A stretch of 36,614 nucleotides of DNA from JAJDIA01 sp031555145 (GCA_031555145.1 JAVBUR010000062.1:1-36614); one strand, 5' to 3'. Counted from the stretch's first letter, positions 1 to 8,100 are shown. Numbers and translations: made by a program. Notes: a model not told the origin generated them from the sequence alone.

Positions 1-95
1 TGAAACTTTCAGTTTCATAGGGTGAAACTCCGAGTTCCAAACGGTGAAACAGACAGTTTCAATAGGTGAAACAAACAGTTTCATCCTAATGAAAC
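1..95. repeat. 22-bp tandem repeat with internal palindrome
   Basis: TGAAAC recurs at 1, 23, 45, 67 and 90, so the period is 22, 22, 22 and 23 bp. Most units have the form TGAAAC-N4/5-AGTTTCA followed by a short spacer ending in GG, so each unit is an imperfect inverted repeat (GAAAC...GTTTC). The second unit is degenerate on its right arm (GAGTTCC). The period is not a multiple of three and no long reading frame crosses the array, so it is non-coding. It may begin before the window. It lies downstream of the lipoprotein gene that ends at 165. Its function is unknown; protein-binding sites or a transcript-end structure are possible. Confidence 0.8.
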
Positions 96-130
96 TATTG
101 CTGGTAGCCGTGTCGTTGCAAAATAGCTTC

Positions 131-152
131 AGATTCGGACAATTCTGAATCT
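131..152 (-). terminator. Possible weak terminator hairpin after the IPT lipoprotein gene
   Basis: An 8-bp stem with one G-U pair (AGATTCGG / CTGAATCT, loop ACAATT) lies 12 bp past the stop codon of the minus-strand lipoprotein gene. On the minus strand it is followed by a short stretch that includes TATTTT. The stem is A/T-rich and the U-tract is poor and displaced, so this is only a candidate. Confidence 0.35.
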
Positions 153-164
153 TCGGGGCGACTC

Positions 165-1871
165 TTATATGGGTGGAGTGTGTTTATAGACATTTTCGTA
201 AGTTCCCACACGCAAGTCTTCCCGGAAGGGGAAGATAAAGGAACTGCAGTTGGGAGGAATACCTAATGACTGTAGTTCTTTTGTTGCCATGTCGAAACGG
301 AAGATACAACATATTCCGGATAGCCACCCTTCAAAATAAAATGCATTGTCATCACACATGACTGCCGAAGTGGTGAAATGGATATAGCTGGGGAACTCAA
401 AGTATATATTCTCTGGTTTCAGTGTCGTTATATTGTATTCATACAATCGGAGATTGGATCCGCTCATGTTGTTATTGTCCAATGCGTATGCCTTATTATT
501 AAAAGAAAGGAGGGTATAGCTGGCTGGCAGATTCGTTTTTACCGCCACCCAAGTATCCGTCTCAGGTGTATATTTGTAGAGTGAGAAGGGGTAATACTGA
601 TACACATAATACGCATCGTTCAACCAAATACCTTTGAAGCTATTATGGAATTGCACGAAATCGGGAGACTGCTGGCATTTGATCCATTTCCGTGTAGATA
701 GTTGGTATTTATACATAGGAGGCTCGGGATTGTATAGGGCGGATCCGATCATATAGAGATAATCGTCTTTGGCAAACAGGTGGACTGGCGAGTAATTTTC
801 CGGAGCTTCGGCGATTACCTCAAACAGGTTGGTGGTTTTGTTATAATGATAAAGTTCAGCTATGTAGCTGTAATCATCTTCGGTGCGATAGATGGTACCA
901 TAGGCTTCATTGTTATGCATTATTGTTGTTGAGGCCTGGTATTGGGGGTGTACGTTGTACGACTGCCAGAGGTTGAGCAGCGTGACCGTTGTTTCATATA
1001 CTACATCGTCTGTGGATCGGTTGTATATATCCAACAAGGCGTTTTCGCCATCAAGATCGTCCGGACAAATAAAGCGGAGGTAGTTAGGGCCTCTTTCTAT
1101 CATTTGAGGCTCTCTCCCATTTAGGTGTACGTTTACGTAGTCCATGACTCCCTCCTCTGTAGCCTCAATAGTTACAATAGCTCCACCATAGAGTTCTTTG
1201 GGTGTAACCATAAAGGCGATGGAGCCTTCCAGGAAGTAGGCCTTCTCTGCCAAGCCTCTCTCGTAGCCTACGGAAATACTTATATCATAATAGCCGGTCA
1301 GGCCGAATTGCGGTTCTATTTCCAGCTCTGTAGCACTTGCCCTTAGTACCTTACAATCGGCTGAGCCCATACGAACCCGGTTTCGCCAGGTTTGTTGCGA
1401 GAAATGTTCTCCCTTGATAATCAAACGGCTGACCCTGCCACCTTTTTCCGGTGTGACGGAATGGATAACGGGCGTTTTACCCTTGTAGGGAGAGAATGTC
1501 ACAGGCTTGCCTTTACAGGTATAACCGGCTGTTTTTATATACGCATACACGGTGCAGGGGGTATAGTCCCAATCATTATCCAACCGGAGGGTAAAATCGC
1601 TGCCGGCAGGGAGGACATGTGTCTCTTCCGCTGTACACTCGGAATCAGCATTCGAGTTTACGTAGTTGCGCCGGATCACAAACCCCTGTTCGATAATCGC
1701 CTGAGGGCCGGCCTGGTCAATGCGGGCCTGGAAGGTGACACCTCCCTCGCCGTGTATGACCGGTACATCTGTGGTAAGCAGGTGAATCGGAAACTCAGGC
1801 ATTTCAGCTTCTGCGCAGCCGGCCAACACTGCCAGCAGGATGAGATAGAGGAATGGAGCATATTTTTTCAT
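165..1871 (-). CDS. IPT/TIG-domain lipoprotein with kelch-like C-terminal half
   Basis: A 568-residue predicted lipoprotein. The first 18 residues form a signal peptide ending in the lipobox LAGC (Cys19), followed by an acidic CAEAE, compatible with surface export in Bacteroidetes. Residues of about 30-130 look like an Ig-like domain. Residues of about 133-205 resemble an IPT/TIG domain (PVIHSVTPEKGG, then LIIKGEHF), and a second related domain seems to follow. From about residue 300 the chain has repeated blocks such as YKYQLSTRKWIKC and YKYTPETDTWVAV, typical of kelch-like beta-propeller blades. No catalytic residues are evident, so a binding or adhesion role is more likely than an enzymatic one. 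The gene starts 11 bp after the beta-barrel gene upstream ends, so the two are probably co-transcribed and may form a surface complex. The specific function is not recognised. Confidence 0.85.
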   Translation of the reverse strand: MKKYAPFLYLILLAVLAGCAEAEMPEFPIHLLTTDVPVIHGEGGVTFQARIDQAGPQAIIEQGFVIRRNYVNSNADSECTAEETHVLPAGSDFTLRLDNDWDYTPCTVYAYIKTAGYTCKGKPVTFSPYKGKTPVIHSVTPEKGGRVSRLIIKGEHFSQQTWRNRVRMGSADCKVLRASATELEIEPQFGLTGYYDISISVGYERGLAEKAYFLEGSIAFMVTPKELYGGAIVTIEATEEGVMDYVNVHLNGREPQMIERGPNYLRFICPDDLDGENALLDIYNRSTDDVVYETTVTLLNLWQSYNVHPQYQASTTIMHNNEAYGTIYRTEDDYSYIAELYHYNKTTNLFEVIAEAPENYSPVHLFAKDDYLYMIGSALYNPEPPMYKYQLSTRKWIKCQQSPDFVQFHNSFKGIWLNDAYYVYQYYPFSLYKYTPETDTWVAVKTNLPASYTLLSFNNKAYALDNNNMSGSNLRLYEYNITTLKPENIYFEFPSYIHFTTSAVMCDDNAFYFEGWLSGICCIFRFDMATKELQSLGIPPNCSSFIFPFREDLRVGTYENVYKHTPPI

Positions 1872-1882
1872 CGGATCAAGAT

Positions 1883-2968
1883 TTAGAAGTTGAAAGACAA
1901 GGCGGCATACACCATATTGTATGCGTTATCATCAAACGTATGCAGGAAGTTCAGATCGACAAACAGCGCGTGGCGTCTGTTGAGTTTATACTCCAATCCT
2001 AAACCGACAGCAAAACCTCCGTAGAATTGGGGGAGATCTGTCGTTATGGTGTGTGTATTCACAAAGTGATCGTTTGTAAGTACGGTGGTTCGCTCTTCCA
2101 TTTCCCCCGAGAGGGTATAGTGGAGGGAAGGGCCTGCTTGCAGGTAGGGGATCCATTTCCCTGTCAGCCAATTAGCCGTGAAGCGCGGCATCAGGGGCAG
2201 GGCAATCGATTGACGGTTGAGTACCCGGTCCCGGAATATACCGCCGTCTGTTGATGAGAGGCTGTAGGCCTCCTGCATATAAAGCAATTGCGTTTGCAAG
2301 CTGACGGTAGGCCCATATAGCGGGATATTCATAAAGGCGCCTCCTAACAAGGTGGCTGACTGAGCGTTTTTATCCATCTCCCCTTTGGGATAGATAGCCA
2401 GGCCTCCTCCTAGCCAAAGGCCGTAACGGAAACGTGTCAGCAGGTTGCTGTTTTCGGTGCGGATCAGTTTATCGGCAAACAAGATGGACCGGGTTGTCGG
2501 TTTAATCGGGTAGTGATTGATGGGGAGGTCTTTCCGGGTGGCGTACGTACTATAGACGTACTCGGCATAGGGGTTATACCAATGCTCAATCAGTACCATT
2601 TCGCTGTTGCCCTGCTGGAAATAAAGATGCTCCCCGTCCTGGTTCCCATATTGGTACACAGCCACTGAGTCATTCCGGATGACGCGGCGAAGGAATACCC
2701 GTTTGTTCTCTCCCGTAACCGGGGAAGGGAGGCTGACATAGACCATTCCGTCGTATCGGTATTCGACGACTTCATCAGGTGTATATTCAATGATCTTACG
2801 CTTGCTGATTTCGCATTTGATCTGGTGGTATTTTTGCGGTCCGGCAGGTTGCCACATGCGAATACCTGACCGTAAAGTGTCTTTTTGCAGGATGTAATTC
2901 CCCTGTGCAAATGCCTGACAGGACAGGGTACATAGTATGCCGATGATAAGTGTGATTCGTTTTACCAT
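1883..2968 (-). CDS. Outer-membrane beta-barrel protein (porin-like)
   Basis: A 361-residue protein with a Sec signal peptide ending near QAFAQG (about residue 22). Residues of about 25-175 are a soluble-looking region with many short beta segments (for example EVVEYRYDGMVYVSLP). The C-terminal half, from about residue 180, has alternating amphipathic strands such as FRYGLWLGGGLAIYP and FYGGFAVGLGLEYKL. It ends in AALSFNF, with the terminal Phe expected of BAM-inserted barrels. This pattern fits the Bacteroidetes OmpA-like/PorT-like barrel families (outer membrane protein beta-barrel domain). It is the first gene of a two-gene unit with the IPT/kelch lipoprotein, preceded by a good -7 element at 3030-3037. 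The cargo or partner is unknown; one possibility is that the barrel anchors or exports the lipoprotein. Confidence 0.8.
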   Translation of the reverse strand: MVKRITLIIGILCTLSCQAFAQGNYILQKDTLRSGIRMWQPAGPQKYHQIKCEISKRKIIEYTPDEVVEYRYDGMVYVSLPSPVTGENKRVFLRRVIRNDSVAVYQYGNQDGEHLYFQQGNSEMVLIEHWYNPYAEYVYSTYATRKDLPINHYPIKPTTRSILFADKLIRTENSNLLTRFRYGLWLGGGLAIYPKGEMDKNAQSATLLGGAFMNIPLYGPTVSLQTQLLYMQEAYSLSSTDGGIFRDRVLNRQSIALPLMPRFTANWLTGKWIPYLQAGPSLHYTLSGEMEERTTVLTNDHFVNTHTITTDLPQFYGGFAVGLGLEYKLNRRHALFVDLNFLHTFDDNAYNMVYAALSFNF

Positions 2969-3029
2969 TTGTTTTTTCGTAGGATGAGTGGTGGTTTGTT
3001 TACAATGAGAATCAGTAATAACAACGGAG

Positions 3030-3037
3030 CAAAGATA
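3030..3037 (-). promoter_or_regulatory. Bacteroidetes -7 element for the beta-barrel/lipoprotein pair
   Basis: The minus strand reads TATCTTTG, an exact match to the TAnnTTTG -7 consensus of the primary sigma factor in Bacteroidetes. The predicted start of transcription would leave a leader of about 55 nt before the ATG at 2968. No clear -33 TTTG is visible at the expected distance. Confidence 0.6.
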
Positions 3038-3119
3038 TGTATATTTCGTTCGACAGGTATAAATAGCCTGTTAAAATACGAGCATTACAAAGCAGTTTGC
3101 CAGGTATTGGATATATGAA

Positions 3120-3815
3120 TCAAATCATTCCCAGTAACCGGAGGATGGCGGGGGTCAACAGTGCCGTCAGTATTCCGTTCAGGGTTAGTCCCAGGCTGGC
3201 GAAGGCACCATACTTGCGGCTGATGTCCATGGCGGAAGAGGTGCCGATGGCGTGCGACGCGGTGCCGAGGGAGAGGCCTTGGGAGATGGGGTTGTCGACA
3301 CGTGCCAGTTGCATGATCTTCATTCCCAGGATACCCCCCAGCAGGCCGACGCAAACAACGACCGCCGCTGTCAGCGACGGGATACCTCCCAACGTAGCGG
3401 TCACTTCCATCGCAATGGGCGTCGTTACCGACTTGGGCGCCAGCGATAAGACGACTTCCTCAGAAGCGCCCATCCACTTGGCAATCCCCACGACTGATAC
3501 AACTCCTACCACACAACCGGCCAGTTGCGACAGCAGGATGGGCAGCAGTTGTTTCCTGATCGCTTCGAGTTGCAGATAGAGTGGTACGCCCAGTGCCACG
3601 ACGGCAGGCTTCAGCCAGAACTCGATATAGTGGCCGCCCTGGTTGTAGGTTTCATAGCTGATCCCTGTCGCTTTAAGGAAGATGATCAGGATGGCAATCG
3701 TCAGTAGGATCGGATTCAGCAGCACGAGCCCGGTCCGCTTTTGCAACCACCGGGCCAGGAAGAACACCGCAAAGGTGACGGCCAGCAGGAAGAATGTATT
3801 CTCAAGAAAACTCAT
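3120..3815 (-). CDS. lrgB: LrgB/CidB family membrane protein
   Basis: A 231-residue polytopic membrane protein of the LrgB/CidB/YohK family. Landmarks are the glycine-rich helix AVVALGVPLYLQ, the motif LAPKSVTTPIAMEV (about residues 125-140), and GTASHAIGTSSAM (about residues 180-195), which I recognise as conserved in the family. The start at 3815 is chosen because its ATG overlaps the stop of the upstream LrgA gene in an ATGA arrangement; the frame is open further upstream, but that extension reads through lrgA and has no family similarity. LrgAB/CidAB proteins were described as holin/antiholin-like regulators of autolysis in Gram-positives, and the Bacillus homologue PftAB transports pyruvate. 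The role in Bacteroidetes is not established. It is the last gene of the GH92-lrgA-lrgB unit. Confidence 0.9.
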   Translation of the reverse strand: MSFLENTFFLLAVTFAVFFLARWLQKRTGLVLLNPILLTIAILIIFLKATGISYETYNQGGHYIEFWLKPAVVALGVPLYLQLEAIRKQLLPILLSQLAGCVVGVVSVVGIAKWMGASEEVVLSLAPKSVTTPIAMEVTATLGGIPSLTAAVVVCVGLLGGILGMKIMQLARVDNPISQGLSLGTASHAIGTSSAMDISRKYGAFASLGLTLNGILTALLTPAILRLLGMI

Positions 3816-4159
3816 TTCAGCCGACGTGTTAGTTGATGTACCCATCCGGTGACAACCAGTACCAACACGGTACTGACCACTGTCGCCACCACAATCGGTA
3901 TCCATTCGGCGGCGATCAGGTCGAAGTAAAGCATCAGCGCCACGCCGGGCGGAACGAAAAAGAAGCCCAGGTTGGCCACCAGAAAGTCGGCCATCCCCTG
4001 TACCCAATGCAGCTTTACCCAGCCCAACTTCAGAAACAGTGTCAGCGACAACATGCCGATAATGCTCGATGGTAGTTTGATCCCCGTCAGGAACACCACG
4101 AGTTCACCGAGCGCCAGGCAACCGAACAGAATAGCACATTGACGTATCATATCCATCAT
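3812..4159 (-). CDS. lrgA: LrgA/CidA family holin-like membrane protein
   Basis: A protein of about 115 residues with four hydrophobic helices and the LrgA/CidA signature (KLPSSIIGMLSLTLFLKLG, then LGFFFVPPGVALM). The ATG at 4159 or the next one at 4156 is preferred over a TTG at 4165; the ribosome-binding region does not decide between them. The gene ends in a 4-nt overlap with lrgB, which indicates translational coupling, and starts about 25 nt after the GH92 stop codon, so transcription from the GH92 promoter is likely. In the known family LrgA and LrgB work together in the cytoplasmic membrane, either as a holin/antiholin-type system or as a small organic-acid (pyruvate) transporter. The sequence does not decide between these. 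Confidence 0.9.
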   Translation of the reverse strand: MMDMIRQCAILFGCLALGELVVFLTGIKLPSSIIGMLSLTLFLKLGWVKLHWVQGMADFLVANLGFFFVPPGVALMLYFDLIAAEWIPIVVATVVSTVLVLVVTGWVHQLTRRLK

Positions 4160-4184
4160 GGTCAAAAGGAATGTTGCCGGGCGG

Positions 4185-6515
4185 TCAATCCGTTAATGAA
4201 TAGGGCTTCGTGCCGGCGGCGATACCGCGCTTCTTGTTGGGAGCCGACGACATGTCGAAGACCAGTTCGCCTCCTTCCTGTACATCGGCGGCTGTGATAT
4301 AGGTCTTATCGTATATCTGACCGTTCAGGCGGATGGACGATACGTAGCAGTTCTTGTCGCTTACCTTGGGGGCTTTGATAGTTAGACTCTTTCCATTACC
4401 CAACGTCACCTTCATGTAAGGCAGGTAAGGGGCACCGAGCACATACTCCCCGCTACCGGGGCAGACGGGATAGAAGCCCATGGCGGTGAAGATGTACCAG
4501 GCCGACATCTGTCCGCAGTCGTCGTTGCCACAGAGGCCGTCGATGGCGTTACGGTACATGCGGTTCATAATCTGGCGTACGCGGTATTGTGTCTTCCACG
4601 GCTGGCTGGTCCAGGCGTAGAGGTAGGGAACGTGATGGCTGGGCTCGTTACCGTGGACGTAGTTGCCCATGATACCTTCGCGGGTGACGTCTTCCGTCTC
4701 TTCGAAATACTTATCCGGCAGGTGCATGGTGAAGAGGGAGTCGAGGCGGTTGACAAAACGTTTGTCGCCACCCATCAGCCCAATCATCGCCTTTACATCG
4801 TGGGGGATAAAGAAGGAGTAGTTCCAGGAATTACCTTCGATAAAGCCTTGCCCGTGGGTGCTGAGGTAGTCGGGATTGGGCTTCCAATTGCCGTTTTTGA
4901 GGCGACCTTCGGCGAAGCCGGTCGTGGCGTTGAAGGTGTTCTTGTAGTTATAAGCGCGTTGTTTGTAGATGGCGGCGACGGAGTCATTGCCAAGCAGGCG
5001 GGCGGTGTTATAGATCGTCCAGTCGTCGTAGGCATATTCGAGGGTCATGGAAGCGCCTTCGCCGCTGACGTCGAAGGGGACATAACCATATTTGATGTAG
5101 TCTCCAATCGCACCGTAGTACGTGAGGTTGGAGCTGTTGGTCATCGCTTCGATGGCTTTCTTTCCGTCTACCTTCATGCCTGAAGCCACGGCGTCGGCAA
5201 TGACGGGAACGGCATGGTAACCGATCATGCACCAGTTCTCATTCCCCATATGTGCCCAAACGGGAAGGGCTTTGTGGACGCTCTGGTCATAGTGCGTGAG
5301 CATGGAGCTGATCATATCGCTGCCCCGGTCGGTCTTCAGCAGGTTCAGCAACGGGTGCTCGGCACGGAAGGTATCCCAGAGGGAGAAGACGGTGTAGTTC
5401 GTAAATCCGTTGGCGGTATGGATCTCGTGATCCAGTCCACGGTAACGTCCGTCTACATCCATATAGACCGAGGGGTTGATCATCGTATGGTAGAGCGAGG
5501 TGTAAAGCATGGTGAGCTGGTCGGTGCTGCCTTGGGCTTCGATAACGTCCAGTTCGTTCTCCCAACGGATGGAAGCCGCCTGGGCGAGTTGGTCGAACGA
5601 ACGGCCGGCGGCTTCGGCTTCGAGGTTCTTCAGGGCGCCCGAGGTGCCGACGGCGGAGAGGGCTACTTTCGCCACCACTGTTTCGCTCTCCGTACCGAAG
5701 TCGAAGAAGCAAGTCACTTTGCGTCCGGCTATCTCGGGAAAGTTGCGCGTAAGGTTGAACTTCCGCCAGAAGCCGTTATACATCGGTTTCTCGTGGTCGA
5801 CATAGCCATAAGCCGTGATCGGTTTGGAGAAAGAAATGGCGAAGTAGGTGTAGTTGGTACGTGCCCAGCCGTTGGTGATGCGGTAGCCGGTGACGAGGGT
5901 GTCGTTTTCTACCCGGAGGCTTGTCCAGAGCACTTTGCCGTCGTAGTTATAGATACCATGGGTGAGGTCGAGGATGACATGCTGGTCAACACCCTTCGGA
6001 TAGGTATACTGATGGATGCCGACGCGTGGAGTGGCAGTGAGTTGCGCCTTGATATCGTAGTCGGCCAACGTCACCTCGTAGTAGCCGGGGCGGGCTTGTT
6101 CTGTGTCGTGCGAGAAACGCGAGCGGTAACCGGCGTCGGGATTGTCGGCCGTGCCAGGGTTCAACTTTGGTGCGCTGGTAACCGGCATGAGTAGGATATC
6201 ACCCAGGTCAGAGTGCCCGGTACCGCTGAGGTGGGTATGACTGAAGCCTACAATCGTCTTGTCTTCATACTGATAGCCAGCACAGTATTTATACGCATCC
6301 TTCTGATACACCCCATTGACGTTGTGCGGAATCGTATCCGTATCCGGACTTAGCTGCACAATACCGAACGGCACACACGCGCCGGGGAATACGTGCCCCA
6401 TCTTGTCTGTCCCAATCAACGGATTGACATACTGCACCAACGAAGTCTTCACCTGTGCCTGTACCCCTATGGCACATGCCAATAACACAACACTCAACAG
6501 TTTTGTTCTTTTCAT
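4185..6515 (-). CDS. GH92 family exo-alpha-mannosidase, secreted
   Basis: A 776-residue glycoside hydrolase family 92 protein. The start at 6515 gives a clean Sec signal peptide (about residues 1-20, ending GVQA-QV); the frame is open for 44 more codons upstream, but these lack signal character and cross the predicted promoter. GH92 landmarks are NPLIGT (31-36), GFSHTHLSGTGHSDLGDI (90-107), SLWDTFRAEHPL (378-389), QGFIEGNSWNYSF (556-568), with a Glu in the position of the family's general acid, GNEPSHHVPYLY (622-633), and GNDDCGQMSAWY (663-674), the acidic pair expected near the catalytic base. Characterised members are Ca2+-dependent inverting exo-alpha-mannosidases acting on N-glycans or yeast mannan; the linkage here cannot be read from sequence. 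A signal peptide without a lipobox Cys suggests a periplasmic enzyme. It is the first gene of a unit with lrgA and lrgB. Confidence 0.95.
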   Translation of the reverse strand: MKRTKLLSVVLLACAIGVQAQVKTSLVQYVNPLIGTDKMGHVFPGACVPFGIVQLSPDTDTIPHNVNGVYQKDAYKYCAGYQYEDKTIVGFSHTHLSGTGHSDLGDILLMPVTSAPKLNPGTADNPDAGYRSRFSHDTEQARPGYYEVTLADYDIKAQLTATPRVGIHQYTYPKGVDQHVILDLTHGIYNYDGKVLWTSLRVENDTLVTGYRITNGWARTNYTYFAISFSKPITAYGYVDHEKPMYNGFWRKFNLTRNFPEIAGRKVTCFFDFGTESETVVAKVALSAVGTSGALKNLEAEAAGRSFDQLAQAASIRWENELDVIEAQGSTDQLTMLYTSLYHTMINPSVYMDVDGRYRGLDHEIHTANGFTNYTVFSLWDTFRAEHPLLNLLKTDRGSDMISSMLTHYDQSVHKALPVWAHMGNENWCMIGYHAVPVIADAVASGMKVDGKKAIEAMTNSSNLTYYGAIGDYIKYGYVPFDVSGEGASMTLEYAYDDWTIYNTARLLGNDSVAAIYKQRAYNYKNTFNATTGFAEGRLKNGNWKPNPDYLSTHGQGFIEGNSWNYSFFIPHDVKAMIGLMGGDKRFVNRLDSLFTMHLPDKYFEETEDVTREGIMGNYVHGNEPSHHVPYLYAWTSQPWKTQYRVRQIMNRMYRNAIDGLCGNDDCGQMSAWYIFTAMGFYPVCPGSGEYVLGAPYLPYMKVTLGNGKSLTIKAPKVSDKNCYVSSIRLNGQIYDKTYITAADVQEGGELVFDMSSAPNKKRGIAAGTKPYSLTD

Positions 6516-6567
6516 AACGTTCTCTTTTACGATACAATGTCTATGTTCAATCTGCTTTCTGCGATGG

Positions 6568-6575
6568 CAAAGGTA
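6568..6575 (-). promoter_or_regulatory. -7 element for the GH92-lrgAB unit
   Basis: The minus strand reads TACCTTTG, an exact TAnnTTTG match about 53 bp before the GH92 ATG. A TTGC about 22 bp upstream could be the -33 element. The 267-bp gap at 6516-6782 separates this gene from the divergent CPBP protease gene, and I see no other strong structure in it apart from a short ttggta/taccaa hairpin near 6703-6718. Confidence 0.55.
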
Positions 6576-6782
6576 TATTTTTTTATCGTGGGCAGATGCA
6601 ACACTTCGCAAAAATACCTCATACCTGATCCTCGGTGAAGTATTCACGATAGGCCTGTGTTTGCAGGAAGAATAGAATTAACCATATAATAAGGGATATA
6701 TTTTGGTATTTTTACCAACTGATTGTGATAATTCATGAGAGGGAACGACTAATACTTGAAAACATAAGAACAAATAATCAGT

Positions 6783-7604
6783 ATGAAGACATTTTTTAAA
6801 TTTATCGGCGTATATTTCGGGATTCAGATCCTGGTGGTGGTAGTGTGCGTAATAGGGGCAGGAATTTATCAGCTTACCCAGGGACGCGAGTTTGTCTATG
6901 GGATGGAAGATACGATTTTGTGGGCTACGTTATTGGCGTTTGCAGCTATTGCCCTGTTTCTCTGTTGGCGTGGTTATGTCGACAAAGACCGGAAAACGTG
7001 GTCGATGGAGTTTCCTGTGATATCGCTCCTCTGTGCTGTCGGTTTTGCCTTTTCGGGATTGGCGATGCAGGATGCGCTGCATATGTATGTCACACTGCCC
7101 AACTGGTTCGAAGCCACTTTTACACAGATGATGGGTACATGGGTCGGTTTCCTGGCGATTGTAATCGTAGGGCCGGTGATGGAAGAATTGTTGTTTCGCG
7201 GATGGATCATGCGTGTACTGCTCGAGCGGACCACACCGACAAAGGCGATCATCTATTCGGCACTGATCTTCGGTTTGATCCACATGAATCCGGTACAGAT
7301 CCTGTATGCCGGCCTGATCGGTCTGGTGCTGGGCTGGCTCTACTATAAGACGGGCAGCCTGATTCCGAGTATCGTCATGCATATTGTAGCAAATGGTACT
7401 TCGTTCGTACTATCGATCATGTTTACTGAACAGGAGAATTTCCTCGAAGTGACGGGGACGACAGGATACATCGTCCTGCTGATGTGTGCCTTGGCCATAT
7501 TCACCCTCTGCCTACTCACCATGCGCCGCCTGAAAACCACCCCCTGGCAACCGAAGGCCGTAGCCGTGACTTCTGAAACAGAACAGGAGGTTGTCGGAGC
7601 TTAA
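6783..7604 (+). CDS. CPBP family intramembrane metalloprotease
   Basis: A 273-residue protein with about eight hydrophobic helices, belonging to the CPBP (CAAX prenyl protease 2 / bacteriocin-processing, Abi) family. The three family motifs are present in order: EELLFRG (Glu134, Glu135, Arg139), FGLIHMNP (His167) and SIVMHIVANGTS (His200, Asn204). These are the predicted metal ligands and catalytic residues, so an active intramembrane protease is expected in the cytoplasmic membrane. The substrate is unknown; members serve in bacteriocin self-immunity, peptide maturation or envelope proteolysis. The start at 6783 sits directly before the first hydrophobic segment. A strong terminator lies 25 bp downstream. 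A second CPBP gene lies at 8101-8862 on the other strand. Confidence 0.9.
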   Translation: MKTFFKFIGVYFGIQILVVVVCVIGAGIYQLTQGREFVYGMEDTILWATLLAFAAIALFLCWRGYVDKDRKTWSMEFPVISLLCAVGFAFSGLAMQDALHMYVTLPNWFEATFTQMMGTWVGFLAIVIVGPVMEELLFRGWIMRVLLERTTPTKAIIYSALIFGLIHMNPVQILYAGLIGLVLGWLYYKTGSLIPSIVMHIVANGTSFVLSIMFTEQENFLEVTGTTGYIVLLMCALAIFTLCLLTMRRLKTTPWQPKAVAVTSETEQEVVGA

Positions 7605-7629
7605 AAAATTGATTCTGTGGATACTAAGA

Positions 7630-7668
7630 AATGGTTATATTCCGTTATAAGGATATAACCATTTTTTT
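7630..7668 (+). terminator. Rho-independent terminator after the CPBP gene
   Basis: A perfect 11-bp inverted repeat (AATGGTTATAT at 7630-7640 and ATATAACCATT at 7653-7663) with a 12-nt loop is followed directly by a run of T. The stem is A/T-rich but long, and the arrangement is that of an intrinsic terminator. An open frame starting at 7631 begins inside this stem, which argues for the later ATG at 7679 for the next gene. Confidence 0.75.
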
Positions 7669-7678
7669 ATCCACCTAT

Positions 7679-8077
7679 ATGAACACACTGAATGTAACAA
7701 AAAATCTAAAGAAGGCCCTTTTCTTTTGGCAAGAGATCTGCTTTATTGCTTTACTGGCTTTTATGCTCATCAGTATGCTGGTCGGTAGTGTTATCAATAG
7801 CGCTTTCCGTTGGGATGCGTTCAATAGTGTATTCTTTTGCCTGTTTGGCCTCTTCCTCATTAGTTATGTTGGGCAGTTGTTTTGGAAAAATGCCGGTGTG
7901 GCTTTTGTCCAGTCGGTATTGTGCGGTTTTGCTTCTGTTTTGATGCTCCTCATAGTGTCGGGCTACCAAATGGCGGAGAAGGGCATGGCTCCAGCTGATT
8001 TTTGGCTGATGCTGGCACTATGCTTGTTGTATCTGGCTGCTTCCGTCACCATGTCGGTGAAGTATTTGAGGGCATAG
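7679..8077 (+). CDS. Small four-helix membrane protein, unknown function
   Basis: A 132-residue hydrophobic protein from the ATG at 7679, which reads MNTLNVTKNLKKALFFWQ. The frame is open to 7631, but that start lies in the terminator stem. It has about four predicted membrane helices (for example IALLAFMLISMLVGSV and FWLMLALCLLYLAASV), a short basic N-terminus and no signal peptide cleavage site or catalytic motif. I do not recognise a family. It lies between two CPBP protease genes and ends 23 bp before the convergent second one. Because a terminator precedes it, it probably has its own promoter, or depends on read-through. It could be a partner or substrate of the proteases, but nothing in the sequence shows this. 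Confidence 0.7.
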   Translation: MNTLNVTKNLKKALFFWQEICFIALLAFMLISMLVGSVINSAFRWDAFNSVFFCLFGLFLISYVGQLFWKNAGVAFVQSVLCGFASVLMLLIVSGYQMAEKGMAPADFWLMLALCLLYLAASVTMSVKYLRA

Positions 8078-8100
8078 GTTTATGGCACAGTCCGCCAGTA

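Noticed and set aside
1..95. A CRISPR array
   Set aside because: Units are only 22 bp with no unique spacers of about 30 bp, and there are no cas genes nearby.
3120..4007. A 295-residue reading frame that would extend LrgB at its N-terminus
   Set aside because: The extra residues read through lrgA in another frame and have no LrgB similarity. The ATGA overlap at 3812-3815 fixes the start.
5214..6194. A 326-residue plus-strand frame inside the GH92 gene
   Set aside because: It is antisense to a well-supported coding sequence and its composition has no recognisable motif.
6516..6647. An extended N-terminus of the GH92 protein
   Set aside because: The upstream codons lack signal-peptide character and cover the predicted -7 element at 6568-6575.
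6703..6718. Short hairpin ttggta/taccaa upstream of the CPBP gene
   Set aside because: The 6-bp stem is too short and unremarkable to support a regulatory claim on its own.
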